Assembly (NCBI GenBank): GCA_963800415.1
Contig: CAWDBS010000050.1
Coordinates: forward strand, 62,001 to 126,000
From: Palsa-504 sp963800415
Lineage (GTDB): Bacteria; Actinomycetota; Actinomycetes; Streptosporangiales; Streptosporangiaceae
Length of the DNA stretch: 64,000 nucleotides
Reading direction: 5' to 3'
A program made the position numbers and the translations under genes. Shown one piece after another: positions 32,418-41,626 of this stretch (position 1 is the first letter of the stretch; each line of letters starts with the position of its first letter). The notes beneath the pieces are model-generated. The model searched no databases and was not told the DNA's origin. It saw only the letters and a program-made list of their open reading frames with translations.

Positions 32418-33466
32418 GCGAGCGGGAAAAGATGTCCCGACGCTCCCTGACGCTGCTCATCGCCTCCGTCGGCACCGCCGTGGCGATCGCGGTCAGCGTG
32501 CTCGTGCCGGTGCCTTACGTCATCCTCGGGCCCGGCCCGACGCTGAACACGCTGGGCAAGGACTCGTCCGGGCATCCGCTGATCACGATCTCGGGCCATC
32601 CGTCCTATCCCACCAGCGGGCACCTGAACATGGTGACGGTGAGCTATCAGGGCTGCCAGGGCGACCGCTTCAACATCTTCACCGCCCTGGTGGCCTGGCT
32701 GAACCCGCACCAGGCGGTCGTCCCGGAAAGCGAGATCTGTCCCGCCGGGCAGACCCAGAAGCAGACCCAGCAGCAGGACGCGCTGCAGATGACCACCTCA
32801 GAGCAGACCGCGACCGCCGCCGCGCTGACCGAGCTGCACATCCCCTACTCCATCCAGGTGGTCGTGGTGCAGGCGGAACAGGGCTTCCCCGCCGCCGGCG
32901 TGCTCAAGCCCGGGGACGTGATCACCGCCGTGGACGGTAATCCGGTGACCAGCCAGGCCGGCCTGACCCGGCTGATCGCCGCGCGCCCGGCGGGCAGCAC
33001 GCTGACCGTGACCATCACCAGGAACGGCCAGAGCCAGCAGGTCCAGGTCGGGACCAGGGCCTCCGGCGGGCGTCCGGTGATGGGCGTGCAGATCCAGGAG
33101 CAGTACAAGTTCCCGTTCGAGGTGAAGATCAGCGTGGGCGACATCGGCGGCCCGAGCGCGGGCATGATGTTCGCGCTGGGCATCATCGACAAGCTGACTA
33201 AATCCAACCTGACCGGCGGCAAGTTCATCGCCGGCACCGGAGAGATCACGGCCAGCGGGCAGGTGCTGCCCATCGGCGGCATCCAGCAGAAGATGGTCGG
33301 CGCGCGCAACGCGGGCGCGACCATCTTCCTGACCCCCGCGTCGAACTGCGCGGACGCCAAGGGCGCCGTGCCCGCGGGGCTCCGCCTGGTCAAGGTGAGC
33401 ACGCTGACCCAGGCGGTCAACGACCTGGAAGCCATCAAGGCGGGCCAGGCCGTCCTGTCGTGCTGA
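32414..33466 (+). CDS. PDZ and Lon-type (S16) protease domain protein, YlbL-like
   Basis: 350 residues from the GTG overlapping the moaE stop; an ATG at 32432 with GGGAAAAG upstream is an alternative. One N-terminal membrane helix (LTLLIASVGTAVAIAVSVLV) anchors an extracytoplasmic or membrane-proximal body. A PDZ domain (GFPAAGVLKPGDVITAVDGN) is followed by a Lon proteolytic domain with the catalytic Ser in GGPSAGMMFAL and Lys in GGIQQKMVGA. Homologues are membrane-anchored serine proteases of actinobacteria and firmicutes with roles in cell-envelope quality control. Two Cys in the N-terminal region (QGCQGD, SEICPAG) may form a disulfide outside. Confidence 0.88.
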   Translation: MSEREKMSRRSLTLLIASVGTAVAIAVSVLVPVPYVILGPGPTLNTLGKDSSGHPLITISGHPSYPTSGHLNMVTVSYQGCQGDRFNIFTALVAWLNPHQAVVPESEICPAGQTQKQTQQQDALQMTTSEQTATAAALTELHIPYSIQVVVVQAEQGFPAAGVLKPGDVITAVDGNPVTSQAGLTRLIAARPAGSTLTVTITRNGQSQQVQVGTRASGGRPVMGVQIQEQYKFPFEVKISVGDIGGPSAGMMFALGIIDKLTKSNLTGGKFIAGTGEITASGQVLPIGGIQQKMVGARNAGATIFLTPASNCADAKGAVPAGLRLVKVSTLTQAVNDLEAIKAGQAVLSC

Positions 33467-33514
33467 CCGGGGCGCATCCGGGTGCAAGGGCACGCACCAG
33501 GTCCGTTCGGCTAA

Positions 33515-33520
33515 TAGATT
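33515..33520 (+). promoter_or_regulatory. -10 element of a probable leaderless promoter
   Basis: TAGATT ends six bases before the ATG at 33527 of the methyltransferase gene, with no ribosome site between. Confidence 0.5.
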
Positions 33521-33526
33521 TCTGTC

Positions 33527-34303
33527 ATGAGGGTTGCTGACGCGGTCGCGGTGGCCGGGCACGAGGTACATGTGTGCCGCTACCGTGAGGCCCGCACGCT
33601 GCTGCGGTGGCTCGGCGAGGACCTGCGGGGCCTGCGGGTGCTCGACGTGGCGGGCGGCGACGGGTACTGGGCGGGCCGGGCGCGCGGGCGCGGGGCGCAG
33701 GCGGTCGCGCTCGACCTCGCGGACGCCAAGCTGCGATACGGCCGCCAGCTCAGCGCGCCGCCCGCGCTGGTGCGCGGGGACGCGCTCGAGCTGCCGTTCG
33801 CCGACGCCAGCTTCGACCGGGTGATGTCCATCTGCGCGATCGAGCACTTCGACGACGGCGGCCAGGCCCTCGACGAGATGGCCAGGGTGCTTGCCCCCGG
33901 CGGCGAGCTGGTCATGTCCGCGGACGCGCTGACGCTGGCCGAGCAGTGGCCGCGGCTCTACCGGGCGCACTGCGAGCGGTATCACGTGCAGCGGACCTAC
34001 TCCCACGCCGAGCTGGCCGCGCTGCTCTCCGCGCGCGGGCTCGACGTGATCGCCCACCAGTACCAGTTCAGGAGCCGGTGGGCGCAGCGGATGTATCTCG
34101 GCCTGTCGGCCTACGGGGGTAAGTTCGGGTTCAACGCGGCGGCGCCGGCGATGCCGCTGGTCGCCGCCTCGGACCGCGGCGGGCACGGGGATGCGGGCGC
34201 CATCGTGCTCGTCCGGGCCCGCCGTGCCGGACCGCCTGCGGCCAGATCGCCGGGCCGCGGGCAACAGCCTGCGGCGGGCCAGCAGGGAACTGCTAACCGG
34301 TGA
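33527..34303 (+). CDS. Class I SAM-dependent methyltransferase
   Basis: 258 residues. The SAM-binding motif I is VLDVAGGDGYWAGRA, with an acidic end of strand 2 (AVALDLADAKL), motif post-II VRGDALELPFADASFD and motif IV VMSICAIEHFDD, as in UbiE/Methyltransf_11 proteins. The C terminus is a Pro/Gln/Gly-rich, probably disordered tail. The substrate is unknown. The gene has its own leaderless-type promoter and precedes a glycosyltransferase and a sugar nucleotidyltransferase, so a role in envelope glycan or lipid modification is possible but not shown. Confidence 0.8.
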   Translation: MRVADAVAVAGHEVHVCRYREARTLLRWLGEDLRGLRVLDVAGGDGYWAGRARGRGAQAVALDLADAKLRYGRQLSAPPALVRGDALELPFADASFDRVMSICAIEHFDDGGQALDEMARVLAPGGELVMSADALTLAEQWPRLYRAHCERYHVQRTYSHAELAALLSARGLDVIAHQYQFRSRWAQRMYLGLSAYGGKFGFNAAAPAMPLVAASDRGGHGDAGAIVLVRARRAGPPAARSPGRGQQPAAGQQGTANR

Positions 34304-34429
34304 CTCGGCGCAGGGCGTAGGCTTCGTAGTTGACGGGACATCCACGAAGGCGTGCCGGGGCCGTGCGGTTGACGCGAGCTCTGCGTTTTCTGCCTGTCCG
34401 GGTGGCCCAGGGAAGGAGCAAGTGCGGTC

Positions 34430-35581
34430 GTGGCACCTCGCGTACTAGTTGATGCGACCGACGTGCCAGCCGACCGGGGGGCGCTCGGCCGGTACGTGGA
34501 CGGGCTGATCGGCGCGCTCGACGCTGCGGGCGCGGACCTGGCGGTCGTCTGCCAGCGCGCCGACGAGGAACGGTATGAGCGGCTTGCCCCCGGGGCGCGC
34601 GTGGTGGCCGGCCCGACGGCGCTCTCGCATCGGTCCGCCCGGCTGGCCTGGGAGCAGAGCGGGCTGCCCGTGGTAGCCCAGCAGGTCAACGCCGACGTCA
34701 TTCACGTGCCCTATTACTCGATGCCGCTGCGGCCGGGCCGGCCCACCGTGGTGACCGTTCACGACGTCACGTTCTTCACCGAACCCGAGCTCTACAGCCC
34801 GGTCGGCGCGATGTTCTTCAAGTCGGCGATCCGGACGGCGGCGCGCCGGGCGGCACGGCTCATCGTGCCATCCAAGGCGACCAAGGATGAGCTGGAGCGC
34901 GTCCTGGGCGCCGATCCGACCAAGATCGACGTCGCCTACCACGGCGTGGACCACCGGCTCTTCCACCGGCCCGACCCGCAGCAGGTCACCCAGGTGTCGA
35001 ACCGGCTGGGCCTGCACAACAAGCCGTACATCGCGTTCCTCGGCCTGCTCGAGCCGCGAAAGAACGTCGCCTCGCTGATCACCGGCTGGGCCGGGGCGGT
35101 CGCCGACCTGGAGAACCCGCCCGCGCTGGTGCTCGGTGGCGGCGGGGGCTGGAGCGATGAAGTGGACGCGGCGGTGGCCTCGGTGCCCCCGCACCTGCGC
35201 CTGATCCGTCCCGGCTACCTGCGCTTCTCCGACCTGCCCGGTTTCCTGGGCGGGGCGACGGTAGTGGCGTTCCCGAGCCGCGGGGAGGGGTTCGGGCTGC
35301 CAGTGCTCGAGGCGATGGCGTGCGGGGCCCCGGTGCTGACGACGCATTGCACCTCGCTGCCCGAGGTGGGCGGCGAGGCCGTCGCCTATACCGAACCCGA
35401 TTCCGACGCCATCCGCGACTCGCTCCGCGCCCTGCTCGACGACGCCGCCCGGCGGGAATCGCTCGGCGCGGCCGGCTACGCCCGGTCCCAGGAGTTCACC
35501 TGGGCCGCCTCGGCCGAGGCGCACCTGGCGTGTTACCGGCGCGCGGCAGAACAGACCGCTGCTGACATCACCGCCGTGTAA
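34430..35581 (+). CDS. Glycosyltransferase family 4 protein
   Basis: 383 residues with a GT-B fold. The N-terminal domain contains GALGRYVDGLIGAL and VTVHDVTFF. The C-terminal donor-binding domain begins FLGLLEPRKNVASLI (the Lys of the GT4 pocket) and carries the E-x7-E motif in SRGEGFGLPVLEAMACGAP. GT4 enzymes transfer sugars from nucleotide donors with retention, often mannose in actinobacteria. The GTG at 34430 has GGAAGGAG 12 bases upstream. The sugar-1-phosphate nucleotidyltransferase gene starts 11 bases after its stop, giving a donor-transferase pairing. Confidence 0.85.
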   Translation: MAPRVLVDATDVPADRGALGRYVDGLIGALDAAGADLAVVCQRADEERYERLAPGARVVAGPTALSHRSARLAWEQSGLPVVAQQVNADVIHVPYYSMPLRPGRPTVVTVHDVTFFTEPELYSPVGAMFFKSAIRTAARRAARLIVPSKATKDELERVLGADPTKIDVAYHGVDHRLFHRPDPQQVTQVSNRLGLHNKPYIAFLGLLEPRKNVASLITGWAGAVADLENPPALVLGGGGGWSDEVDAAVASVPPHLRLIRPGYLRFSDLPGFLGGATVVAFPSRGEGFGLPVLEAMACGAPVLTTHCTSLPEVGGEAVAYTEPDSDAIRDSLRALLDDAARRESLGAAGYARSQEFTWAASAEAHLACYRRAAEQTAADITAV

Positions 35582-35592
35582 CCTCATCTGCC

Positions 35593-36681
35593 ATGCCGCG
35601 TGAACCACTAGAGGCGATCGTTCTGGTTGGGGGGCAGGGCACCCGGCTGCGACCGTTGACCCTGTCCGCGCCGAAGCCGCTGCTGCCCACCGCGGGCGTC
35701 CCGTTCCTGGCTCACCTGCTGGCCCACGCGGCGGCGGGCGGAGTCACCCACGTGGTCCTGGCGACCTGCTACAAGGCGGAGATGTTCGCCGCGGTCCTGG
35801 GGGACGGCGCGGAGTTCGGGCTGGCCATCAACTACGTCACCGAAGAGCTGCCGCTGGACACCGCGGGCGGCATCCGCAACGCGGCTCGTTCGCTGCGCGG
35901 CGGCGGCGCGGCCGACCCGGTGGTGGTGCTGAACTCCGACATCTTGTCCGGGCACGACCTGCGTGCGCAGGTCGACCTGCACACCAAGACCGACGCCGCG
36001 GCGACGCTGTACCTCGTCGAGGTGCCCGATCCGTCCCGGTTCGGCTGCGTGCCGACCGACGAGTCCGGCCGGGTCACCGCGTTCCTGGAGAAGACGCCGG
36101 ACCCGGTGACCAACCGGATCAACGCCGGCTGCTACGTGTTCCGGCGCGACGTCATCGAGCGGATCCCGGCCGGGCGCCGGGTGTCGGTGGAGCGGGAGAC
36201 GTTCCCGGGGCTCATCGAGGCCGGCCAGCTCGTCATGGGTTACCTCGAGACGGCGTACTGGCTCGACGTGGGGACGCCGCAGACGTTCGTGCGCGGCTCC
36301 TGTGACCTGGTGCTCGGACGGCTGCCCGCTCCGGCGGTGCCCGGCCCGCCCGGGCCCTCGCTCATGCTCGCCGGCGCTTTGGTGGCCGCGGACGCGTCGG
36401 TGTCCGGCGGCACGGTGGTGGGGGAGGGCGCGAGCGTCGGTGCCGGGGCGACGGTCTTCGGCAGCGTGCTCTTCGACTGTGCCGCCGTCGGCGAGGGCGC
36501 CGTGGTGCGGGACTCGATCCTCGGCCGCGGCGCCGTGGTGGCGCCGGGCGCCGTGCTCGACGAGGCGATGATCGGCGACGGCGCGTACATCGGCCCGGGC
36601 AACGAGCTGGCCCGCGGCATCCGGGTCTGGCCGGGTACCCGGCTCGAGCCGACCTCGGTCCGCTTCTCCTCCGACGTGTAG
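35593..36681 (+). CDS. manC: Sugar-1-phosphate nucleotidyltransferase (mannose-1-phosphate guanylyltransferase-like)
   Basis: 362 residues. The N-terminal nucleotidyltransferase domain has the signature VLVGGQGTRLRPLTLSAPKP and the VLNSDILSG metal site; the EKT motif (FLEKTPDP) and NAGCYVF segment are as in GDP-mannose pyrophosphorylases. The C-terminal third is a left-handed beta helix of hexapeptide repeats (GALVAADASVSGGTVVGEGA). It probably makes GDP-mannose from mannose 1-phosphate and GTP. Substrate choice cannot be proven from sequence, but phosphomannomutase and a phosphomannose-type isomerase elsewhere in the window, and the same gene order in other actinobacteria, support mannose. 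Confidence 0.8.
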   Translation: MPREPLEAIVLVGGQGTRLRPLTLSAPKPLLPTAGVPFLAHLLAHAAAGGVTHVVLATCYKAEMFAAVLGDGAEFGLAINYVTEELPLDTAGGIRNAARSLRGGGAADPVVVLNSDILSGHDLRAQVDLHTKTDAAATLYLVEVPDPSRFGCVPTDESGRVTAFLEKTPDPVTNRINAGCYVFRRDVIERIPAGRRVSVERETFPGLIEAGQLVMGYLETAYWLDVGTPQTFVRGSCDLVLGRLPAPAVPGPPGPSLMLAGALVAADASVSGGTVVGEGASVGAGATVFGSVLFDCAAVGEGAVVRDSILGRGAVVAPGAVLDEAMIGDGAYIGPGNELARGIRVWPGTRLEPTSVRFSSDV

Positions 36682-36685
36682 CGCC

Positions 36686-37630
36686 GTGACCGCGGACCCG
36701 GTGGCCTCCCTCCCGCCGGTGGCGGCCGGGCCGAGCCGCGAGTGGCGCGTGCCGTTCCCGGTCGACGTCCGCCTCACCCTGTCGGTGCACCGGCGCGGCG
36801 GCGGCGATCCCGCCTACGCCACCGACGCGGCCGGCGCCGTCTGGCGCACGTCGCTGACCCCGGACGGCCCCGGTACGCTGAGCGTCAGGTCGCGCGGCGC
36901 GGTCGTGACCGCCCGGGCCTGGGGACCCGGCGCGGGCTGGCTGCTGGACCGGCTGCCCGCCCAGCTCGGCTTCCACGACGACCGGACGGGGTTCACCGCC
37001 CGCCATCGGCTGCTCGGCGAGCTGGCGCTCCGCTACGAGGGGCTCCGGGTCGGGCGCAGCGGGCGCGTCTTCGAGGCGCTCGTGCCCGCGGTCCTGGAGC
37101 AGAAGGTCGTCGGCCGCGAAGCCCACCGCGCCTGGCGGTTCCTGCTGCTCAAGCACGGCGAGGCGGCCCCGGGCCCGGCCCCGGCCGGGATGCGCGTGGT
37201 CCCGCCCCCCCGGACCTGGGCGCGGATACCCTCCTGGGACTGGCACCGGGCCGGCGTCGAGGGCGTGCGTGCCCGGACGATCATCAACGCCGCGGCGGTC
37301 GCGGCCCGGCTCGAGGAGGCGCTGGAGGAAGACCCGGCCGAGGCGGACCGCCGCCTGCGCTCCTTGCCCGGCATCGGGGCCTGGACCTCGGCCGAAATCA
37401 GGCAGCGGGCCATGGGTGACGCCGACGCGGTCTCGGTCGGCGACTACCACCTGCCGAACGCGGTGGGCTGGACGCTCGCCCGCCGGAAGACCGACGACGC
37501 CGGCATGCTGGAGCTCCTCGCGCCGTACGCCGGGCACCGCTACCGGGTGACCCGGCTCATCGAGCTGGGCGGCAGCCTGCCCCCGCGCCACGGCCCGCGC
37601 ATGCCCGTCCGTGACTACCGCGCCTTCTAG
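36686..37630 (+). CDS. AlkA-type DNA-3-methyladenine glycosylase (HhH-GPD)
   Basis: 314 residues. The C-terminal half carries the helix-hairpin-helix LRSLPGIGAWTSAEIRQRA followed by the catalytic Asp in SVGDYHLPNAVGW, the GPD signature. The mid part VFEALVPAVLEQKVVGREAH is the usual HhH-GPD start. The N-terminal 120 residues form the AlkA-like beta domain. The enzyme excises alkylated bases in base-excision repair. The GTG at 36686 is four bases after the nucleotidyltransferase stop, so it is co-transcribed although functionally unrelated. Confidence 0.82.
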   Translation: MTADPVASLPPVAAGPSREWRVPFPVDVRLTLSVHRRGGGDPAYATDAAGAVWRTSLTPDGPGTLSVRSRGAVVTARAWGPGAGWLLDRLPAQLGFHDDRTGFTARHRLLGELALRYEGLRVGRSGRVFEALVPAVLEQKVVGREAHRAWRFLLLKHGEAAPGPAPAGMRVVPPPRTWARIPSWDWHRAGVEGVRARTIINAAAVAARLEEALEEDPAEADRRLRSLPGIGAWTSAEIRQRAMGDADAVSVGDYHLPNAVGWTLARRKTDDAGMLELLAPYAGHRYRVTRLIELGGSLPPRHGPRMPVRDYRAF

Positions 37631-37684
37631 CCGCCGACCTGCCGGGCCGGCCAGGGGGCGCGCCAGCGGGAGAAGTGTGCCGCG

Positions 37685-37690
37685 TAAAGT
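37685..37690 (+). promoter_or_regulatory. -10 element of a probable leaderless fbiC promoter
   Basis: TAAAGT ends six bases before the ATG at 37697. No ribosome site is present. Confidence 0.5.
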
Positions 37691-37696
37691 GCGAGC

Positions 37697-40342
37697 ATGA
37701 GTGTTTCCCGCGGCGACTGTGATGTTCCCACGGCCTCGGCCATGCGCCGGACGCTGGCGCGGGCCAGGGACGGCAAGCCGCTCGACCGGGACGAGGCGAC
37801 GGTCTTGCTGCACGCCCGCGGCGAGGACCTGCAGACCCTGCTGGCCTACGCCAGCCGCACCCGGGACGCCGGACTTGAAGCCGCCAGCAGGCCCGGCATC
37901 ATCACCTACTCGCGCAAGGTCTTCATCCCGCTGACCAGGCTGTGCCGGGATCGCTGCGGCTACTGCACCTTCGCCACGGTCCCGCATCGGCTGCAGAGCA
38001 TGTACCTGGAACCGGATGAGGTGCTCGCCATCGCCCGCCAGGGCGCGGCCCTCGGCTGCAAGGAGGCCCTGTTCACCCTGGGCGACAAGCCGGAGGACCG
38101 CTGGCACCAGGCCCGGGACTGGCTGGACGCGCACGGCTACGACGACACCCTGTCCTACCTGCGGGCAATGGCGATCCGCGTGCTGGAGGAAACCGGCCTG
38201 CTGCCGCACCTGAACCCGGGCGTGCTGTCCTGGCAGGACTTCCAGCGCCTCAAGCCGGTCGCCCCGTCCATGGGCATGATGCTCGAGACGACCGCCAGCC
38301 GCCTGTTCACCGACAAAGGCGGCCCGCACTTCGGCAGCCCGGACAAGGACCCGGCGGTCCGGCTCCGCGTGCTGGAGGACGCCGGCCGCAGCAACGTCCC
38401 GTTCACCACGGGCATCCTCATCGGCATCGGCGAGAGGATGGCCGAACGCGCCGAATCCGTCTTCGCCATCCGGAAGATCGCCCGGGAGTACGGCGGCGTC
38501 CAGGAAGTCATCGTGCAGAACTTCCGGGCCAAGCCGGACACCAAGATGCGCGACACCCCGGACGCCGAACTCGACGACCTGGCCGCCACGATCGCCGTGA
38601 CCAGGCTCATCCTCGGCGCCAAGGCCCGCATCCAGGCGCCGCCCAACCTGGTCGGCGCGCAGTACGACCTGATCCTGCGGGCCGGCATCGACGACTGGGG
38701 CGGCGTCTCCCCGCTGACCCCGGACCACGTCAACCCCGAGCGCCCGTGGCCGGACATCGACGAGCTCGCGGCGCGGACCGCCCGGGCGGGCTTCACGCTG
38801 CGCGAGCGGCTGACCATCTACCCGCCCTACCTGCGTGAGCCGTGGCTGGACCCGCGGCTGGCCCGGCACGTGGCCGCGCTGGCCGACCCGGCGACCGGCC
38901 TGGCCGCCGACGGCGCCATGCCGCGCGGCCTGCCGTGGCAGGAACCCGACGGCGGCTGGGGCGGTGACGGATCCGGCCGCACCGACCTGCACGTCACCAT
39001 CGACACCACCGGCCGCACCCATGACCGCCGCGAGGACTTCGCCGAGGTCTACGGTGACTGGAAGGAGATAGCCGAACGGTCCGGGTCGCCCGCCCCGGCT
39101 CAGTCCCCGCGCCCGGGCGCCCAGGGTGCCCCGGCCGTGCTGGGCGCCCCGGCCGTGCTGGCCGCCGGTGAGGTCGCCGCCGCGCTCCGGCAGGCCGAAC
39201 GTGACCCGGCCGCCCTCACCGACGACCAGGCCGTCGCCCTGCTGTCCGCCGACGGCCCCGACCTCGAGGCGCTGGCCGGGCTGGCCGACGCGCTGCGCCG
39301 CGAGGTGAAGGGGGACGACGTCACCTACGTCGTCACCCGCAACATCAACTTCACCAACGTCTGCTACACCGGCTGCCGGTTCTGCGCGTTCGCGCAACGC
39401 CGCACCGACGCCGACGCGTACACGCTGTCGCTGCAGCAGATCGGTGACCGCGCCGCCGAGGCGTGGGACGCCGGCGCCACCGAGGTGTGCATGCAGGGCG
39501 GTATCCATCCCGACTTGCCAGGGACAGCATATTTCGAAATCGCTTCCGAAGTCAAGCGCCGGTGCCCAGATCTTCACGTACACGCGTTCTCTGCCATGGA
39601 GGTGGTGAACGGCGCCTCCCGCACCGGCCTGCCGATCAGGGAGTGGCTGGTCCGGGCCAGGGACGCGGGCGTCAGTTCGCTGCCGGGGACGGCGGCGGAG
39701 ATCCTCGACGACGACGTGCGCTGGGTGCTGACCAAGGGCAAGCTGCCCGCCTCGGTGTGGATCGAGGTGATCACCACCGCGCACGAGCTCGGCCTGCCGA
39801 CCTCGGCCACGATGATGTACGGGCACGTTGACGGCCCGGGGCACTGGGTCGGGCACCTGCGGGTGATCCGGTCCATCCAGGAGCGCACCGGCGGCTTCAC
39901 CGAGTTCGTGCTGCTGCCGTTCATCCACGAGAATGCCCCCATCTACCTGGCCGGGCTGGCCCGGCCCGGGCCGACCCGGCGGGAGAACCGGGCCGTGCAC
40001 GCGGTGTCCCGGCTGCTGCTGCACGGGGCGATCGACTCGATCCAGTGCTCCTGGGTCAAGCTCGGCGACGAGGGCTGCCGCGACGCGCTCCGGGGCGGCG
40101 CCAACGACCTGGGCGGCACGCTGATGGAGGAGACCATCAGCCGGATGGCCGGCGCGGACCACGGGTCCTACAAGACGATCAGCGGGCTCCGCGCGATCGC
40201 CGAGCCGCTCGGCCGCCCGCTGCGCCAGCGCACCACCACCTACGGCGAGGTCCCGGAGGAACGGCGCGCCGCGGCGGCCGCCTCCGACGGCGTCTGCACG
40301 TCGGTCCGGTCCGGCCTGCCCCTGCTTACCGGGTCACGATGA
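37697..40342 (+). CDS. fbiC: 7,8-didemethyl-8-hydroxy-5-deazariboflavin (FO) synthase, fused CofG-CofH
   Basis: 881 residues, two radical-SAM domains in one chain as in actinobacterial FbiC. The CofG half carries CRDRCGYCTF (CX3CX2C, around residue 80) and the CofH half carries CYTGCRFCAF (around residue 560), each binding a [4Fe-4S] cluster. Together they form the deazaflavin FO from tyrosine and 5-amino-6-ribitylamino-uracil, the chromophore of F420. A short Ala/Pro-rich linker with a duplicated GAPAVL separates the halves near residue 480. The 3' end overlaps the convergent fbiB by 17 bases. Start supported by a leaderless-type -10 box. Confidence 0.95.
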   Translation: MSVSRGDCDVPTASAMRRTLARARDGKPLDRDEATVLLHARGEDLQTLLAYASRTRDAGLEAASRPGIITYSRKVFIPLTRLCRDRCGYCTFATVPHRLQSMYLEPDEVLAIARQGAALGCKEALFTLGDKPEDRWHQARDWLDAHGYDDTLSYLRAMAIRVLEETGLLPHLNPGVLSWQDFQRLKPVAPSMGMMLETTASRLFTDKGGPHFGSPDKDPAVRLRVLEDAGRSNVPFTTGILIGIGERMAERAESVFAIRKIAREYGGVQEVIVQNFRAKPDTKMRDTPDAELDDLAATIAVTRLILGAKARIQAPPNLVGAQYDLILRAGIDDWGGVSPLTPDHVNPERPWPDIDELAARTARAGFTLRERLTIYPPYLREPWLDPRLARHVAALADPATGLAADGAMPRGLPWQEPDGGWGGDGSGRTDLHVTIDTTGRTHDRREDFAEVYGDWKEIAERSGSPAPAQSPRPGAQGAPAVLGAPAVLAAGEVAAALRQAERDPAALTDDQAVALLSADGPDLEALAGLADALRREVKGDDVTYVVTRNINFTNVCYTGCRFCAFAQRRTDADAYTLSLQQIGDRAAEAWDAGATEVCMQGGIHPDLPGTAYFEIASEVKRRCPDLHVHAFSAMEVVNGASRTGLPIREWLVRARDAGVSSLPGTAAEILDDDVRWVLTKGKLPASVWIEVITTAHELGLPTSATMMYGHVDGPGHWVGHLRVIRSIQERTGGFTEFVLLPFIHENAPIYLAGLARPGPTRRENRAVHAVSRLLLHGAIDSIQCSWVKLGDEGCRDALRGGANDLGGTLMEETISRMAGADHGSYKTISGLRAIAEPLGRPLRQRTTTYGEVPEERRAAAAASDGVCTSVRSGLPLLTGSR

Positions 40343-41626
40343 AGTCGCCCGGGTCGCGCGGCGGGCGGGACCTGGCCTGCTCGGCGGGGTGCCCGACGGC
40401 GATGGCGCCCATCGGCCGCCAGCCGTCCGGCAGCTCCATCGCCCGGGCGGCGACGTCCTGGCAGAACAGGGTGCTCGAGATCCACGCCGACCCGAGCCCG
40501 TCCACGGCCAGCGCGATGAGCAGGTTCTGCACCGCCGCACCCATCGCGACGACGAACATGGCCTGCTCGGCGTGGGACCGCCGCTCATCGGGATAGTCGT
40601 GCGCCGCGTCGGCCACCAGGCACGGCACCACGATCAGCGGCGCCTGCCTGAGCGGTTCGCCGCGCCGGATCCGGCGGCCGATCTGCTCTTCGGTAAACCC
40701 GTCGCGGCGCAGGTCGGCGATCCAGGCCTCGACCATGGCGTCCAGCAGGGCCGTGCGGGCCGCGGCCGATTCCAGCAGGACGAACCGCCACGGCTCGCTA
40801 TGGTGCGGCGCGGGTGCGGTCAGCGCGGTGGCGACGGCCCGGCGGACCGCCCCGGCGTCGACGGGTTCGGCGGTGAACGCCCGGATGGTCCGGCGGGCCA
40901 GTGGCACGTCCGCCGAGCCGAACCGGAACATGTCCTCGTCGGCCGGCCGGATGATGGCCCGCGCGCCCGGGCCATCCGGCTCGGTGACCAGCTCGGCCAG
41001 GCCGCGCACCACCGCCACCGGGACGCGCCGTGACTTGCCCTTGACCAGGTCGCGGCGGCGGCGATCTCGTCCGCCACGGCGGCCACCGTGACCTCGAGGA
41101 TGTTGCCGAACGTGTCGGCCTCGCCGCGGTGGTCCCGCACCGGGAGCACTCCGGCCGCGCCGATCGCGTTGTCCGTCTGGCCGGCCCGCCACGGCCGGCC
41201 CATCGTGTCGGTGACGAGCACGCCGATGGTGACGCCGACCCGGCCGTGCAGTGCTTTGCGTAGCCGCCGTGCGGACTCGTCCGGATCCTCGGGCAGTAGC
41301 ACGACGGTCCCCGGGGCGGTGTTGGACTCGTCCACGCCGGCCGCGGCCAGGACCAGGCCGTGCCGGGTCTGCGCGATGGTGGTGGGACCGCGCCGGGCGA
41401 CCACCCGGACCGTCTCCGCCTCGATGGCCTGCTCGCGGGAGACGGCGACCACCCGGCCCTCGGCCTTGCTCACGATCTTGGAGGTGACCACGAGGATGTC
41501 GCCGTCGCGCAGATCGGGAACCGCGCCGGCGATGAGCGCCGCCAGGTCGCTGCCCGCGGTGATCTCGGGCAGCCCGGTCACTGCGATGACGGTGACCGGC
41601 GCGCTGTCCATCATGGGCGCCGTCAC
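40326..41626 (-). CDS. fbiB: F420:gamma-glutamyl ligase FbiB, frameshifted between its two domains
   Basis: The N-terminal CofE-like ligase (VTVIAVTGLPEITAGSDLA; VVTSKIVSKAEGRVV; VLVTDTMGRPWRAGQTDNAI) adds glutamates to F420-0. The C-terminal nitroreductase-like FMN domain (LARRTIRAFTAEPVD; HHSEPWRFVLLES; LGSAWISSTLFC) completes the bifunctional enzyme as in mycobacteria. The ligase frame runs to ADEIAAAA and the next conserved word, DLVKGKSRR, continues in another frame; one inserted base near 41059 restores a single chain of about 433 residues. The GTG at 41626 overlaps the fbiA stop. Because F420 genes surround it and no second fbiB is seen, a sequencing error is as likely as inactivation. 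Confidence 0.85.

Noticed and set aside
36362..40162. Minus-strand open frame of 1266 codons opposite manC, the AlkA gene and fbiC
   Set aside because: Shadow of real genes; composition is biased and no motif is present.
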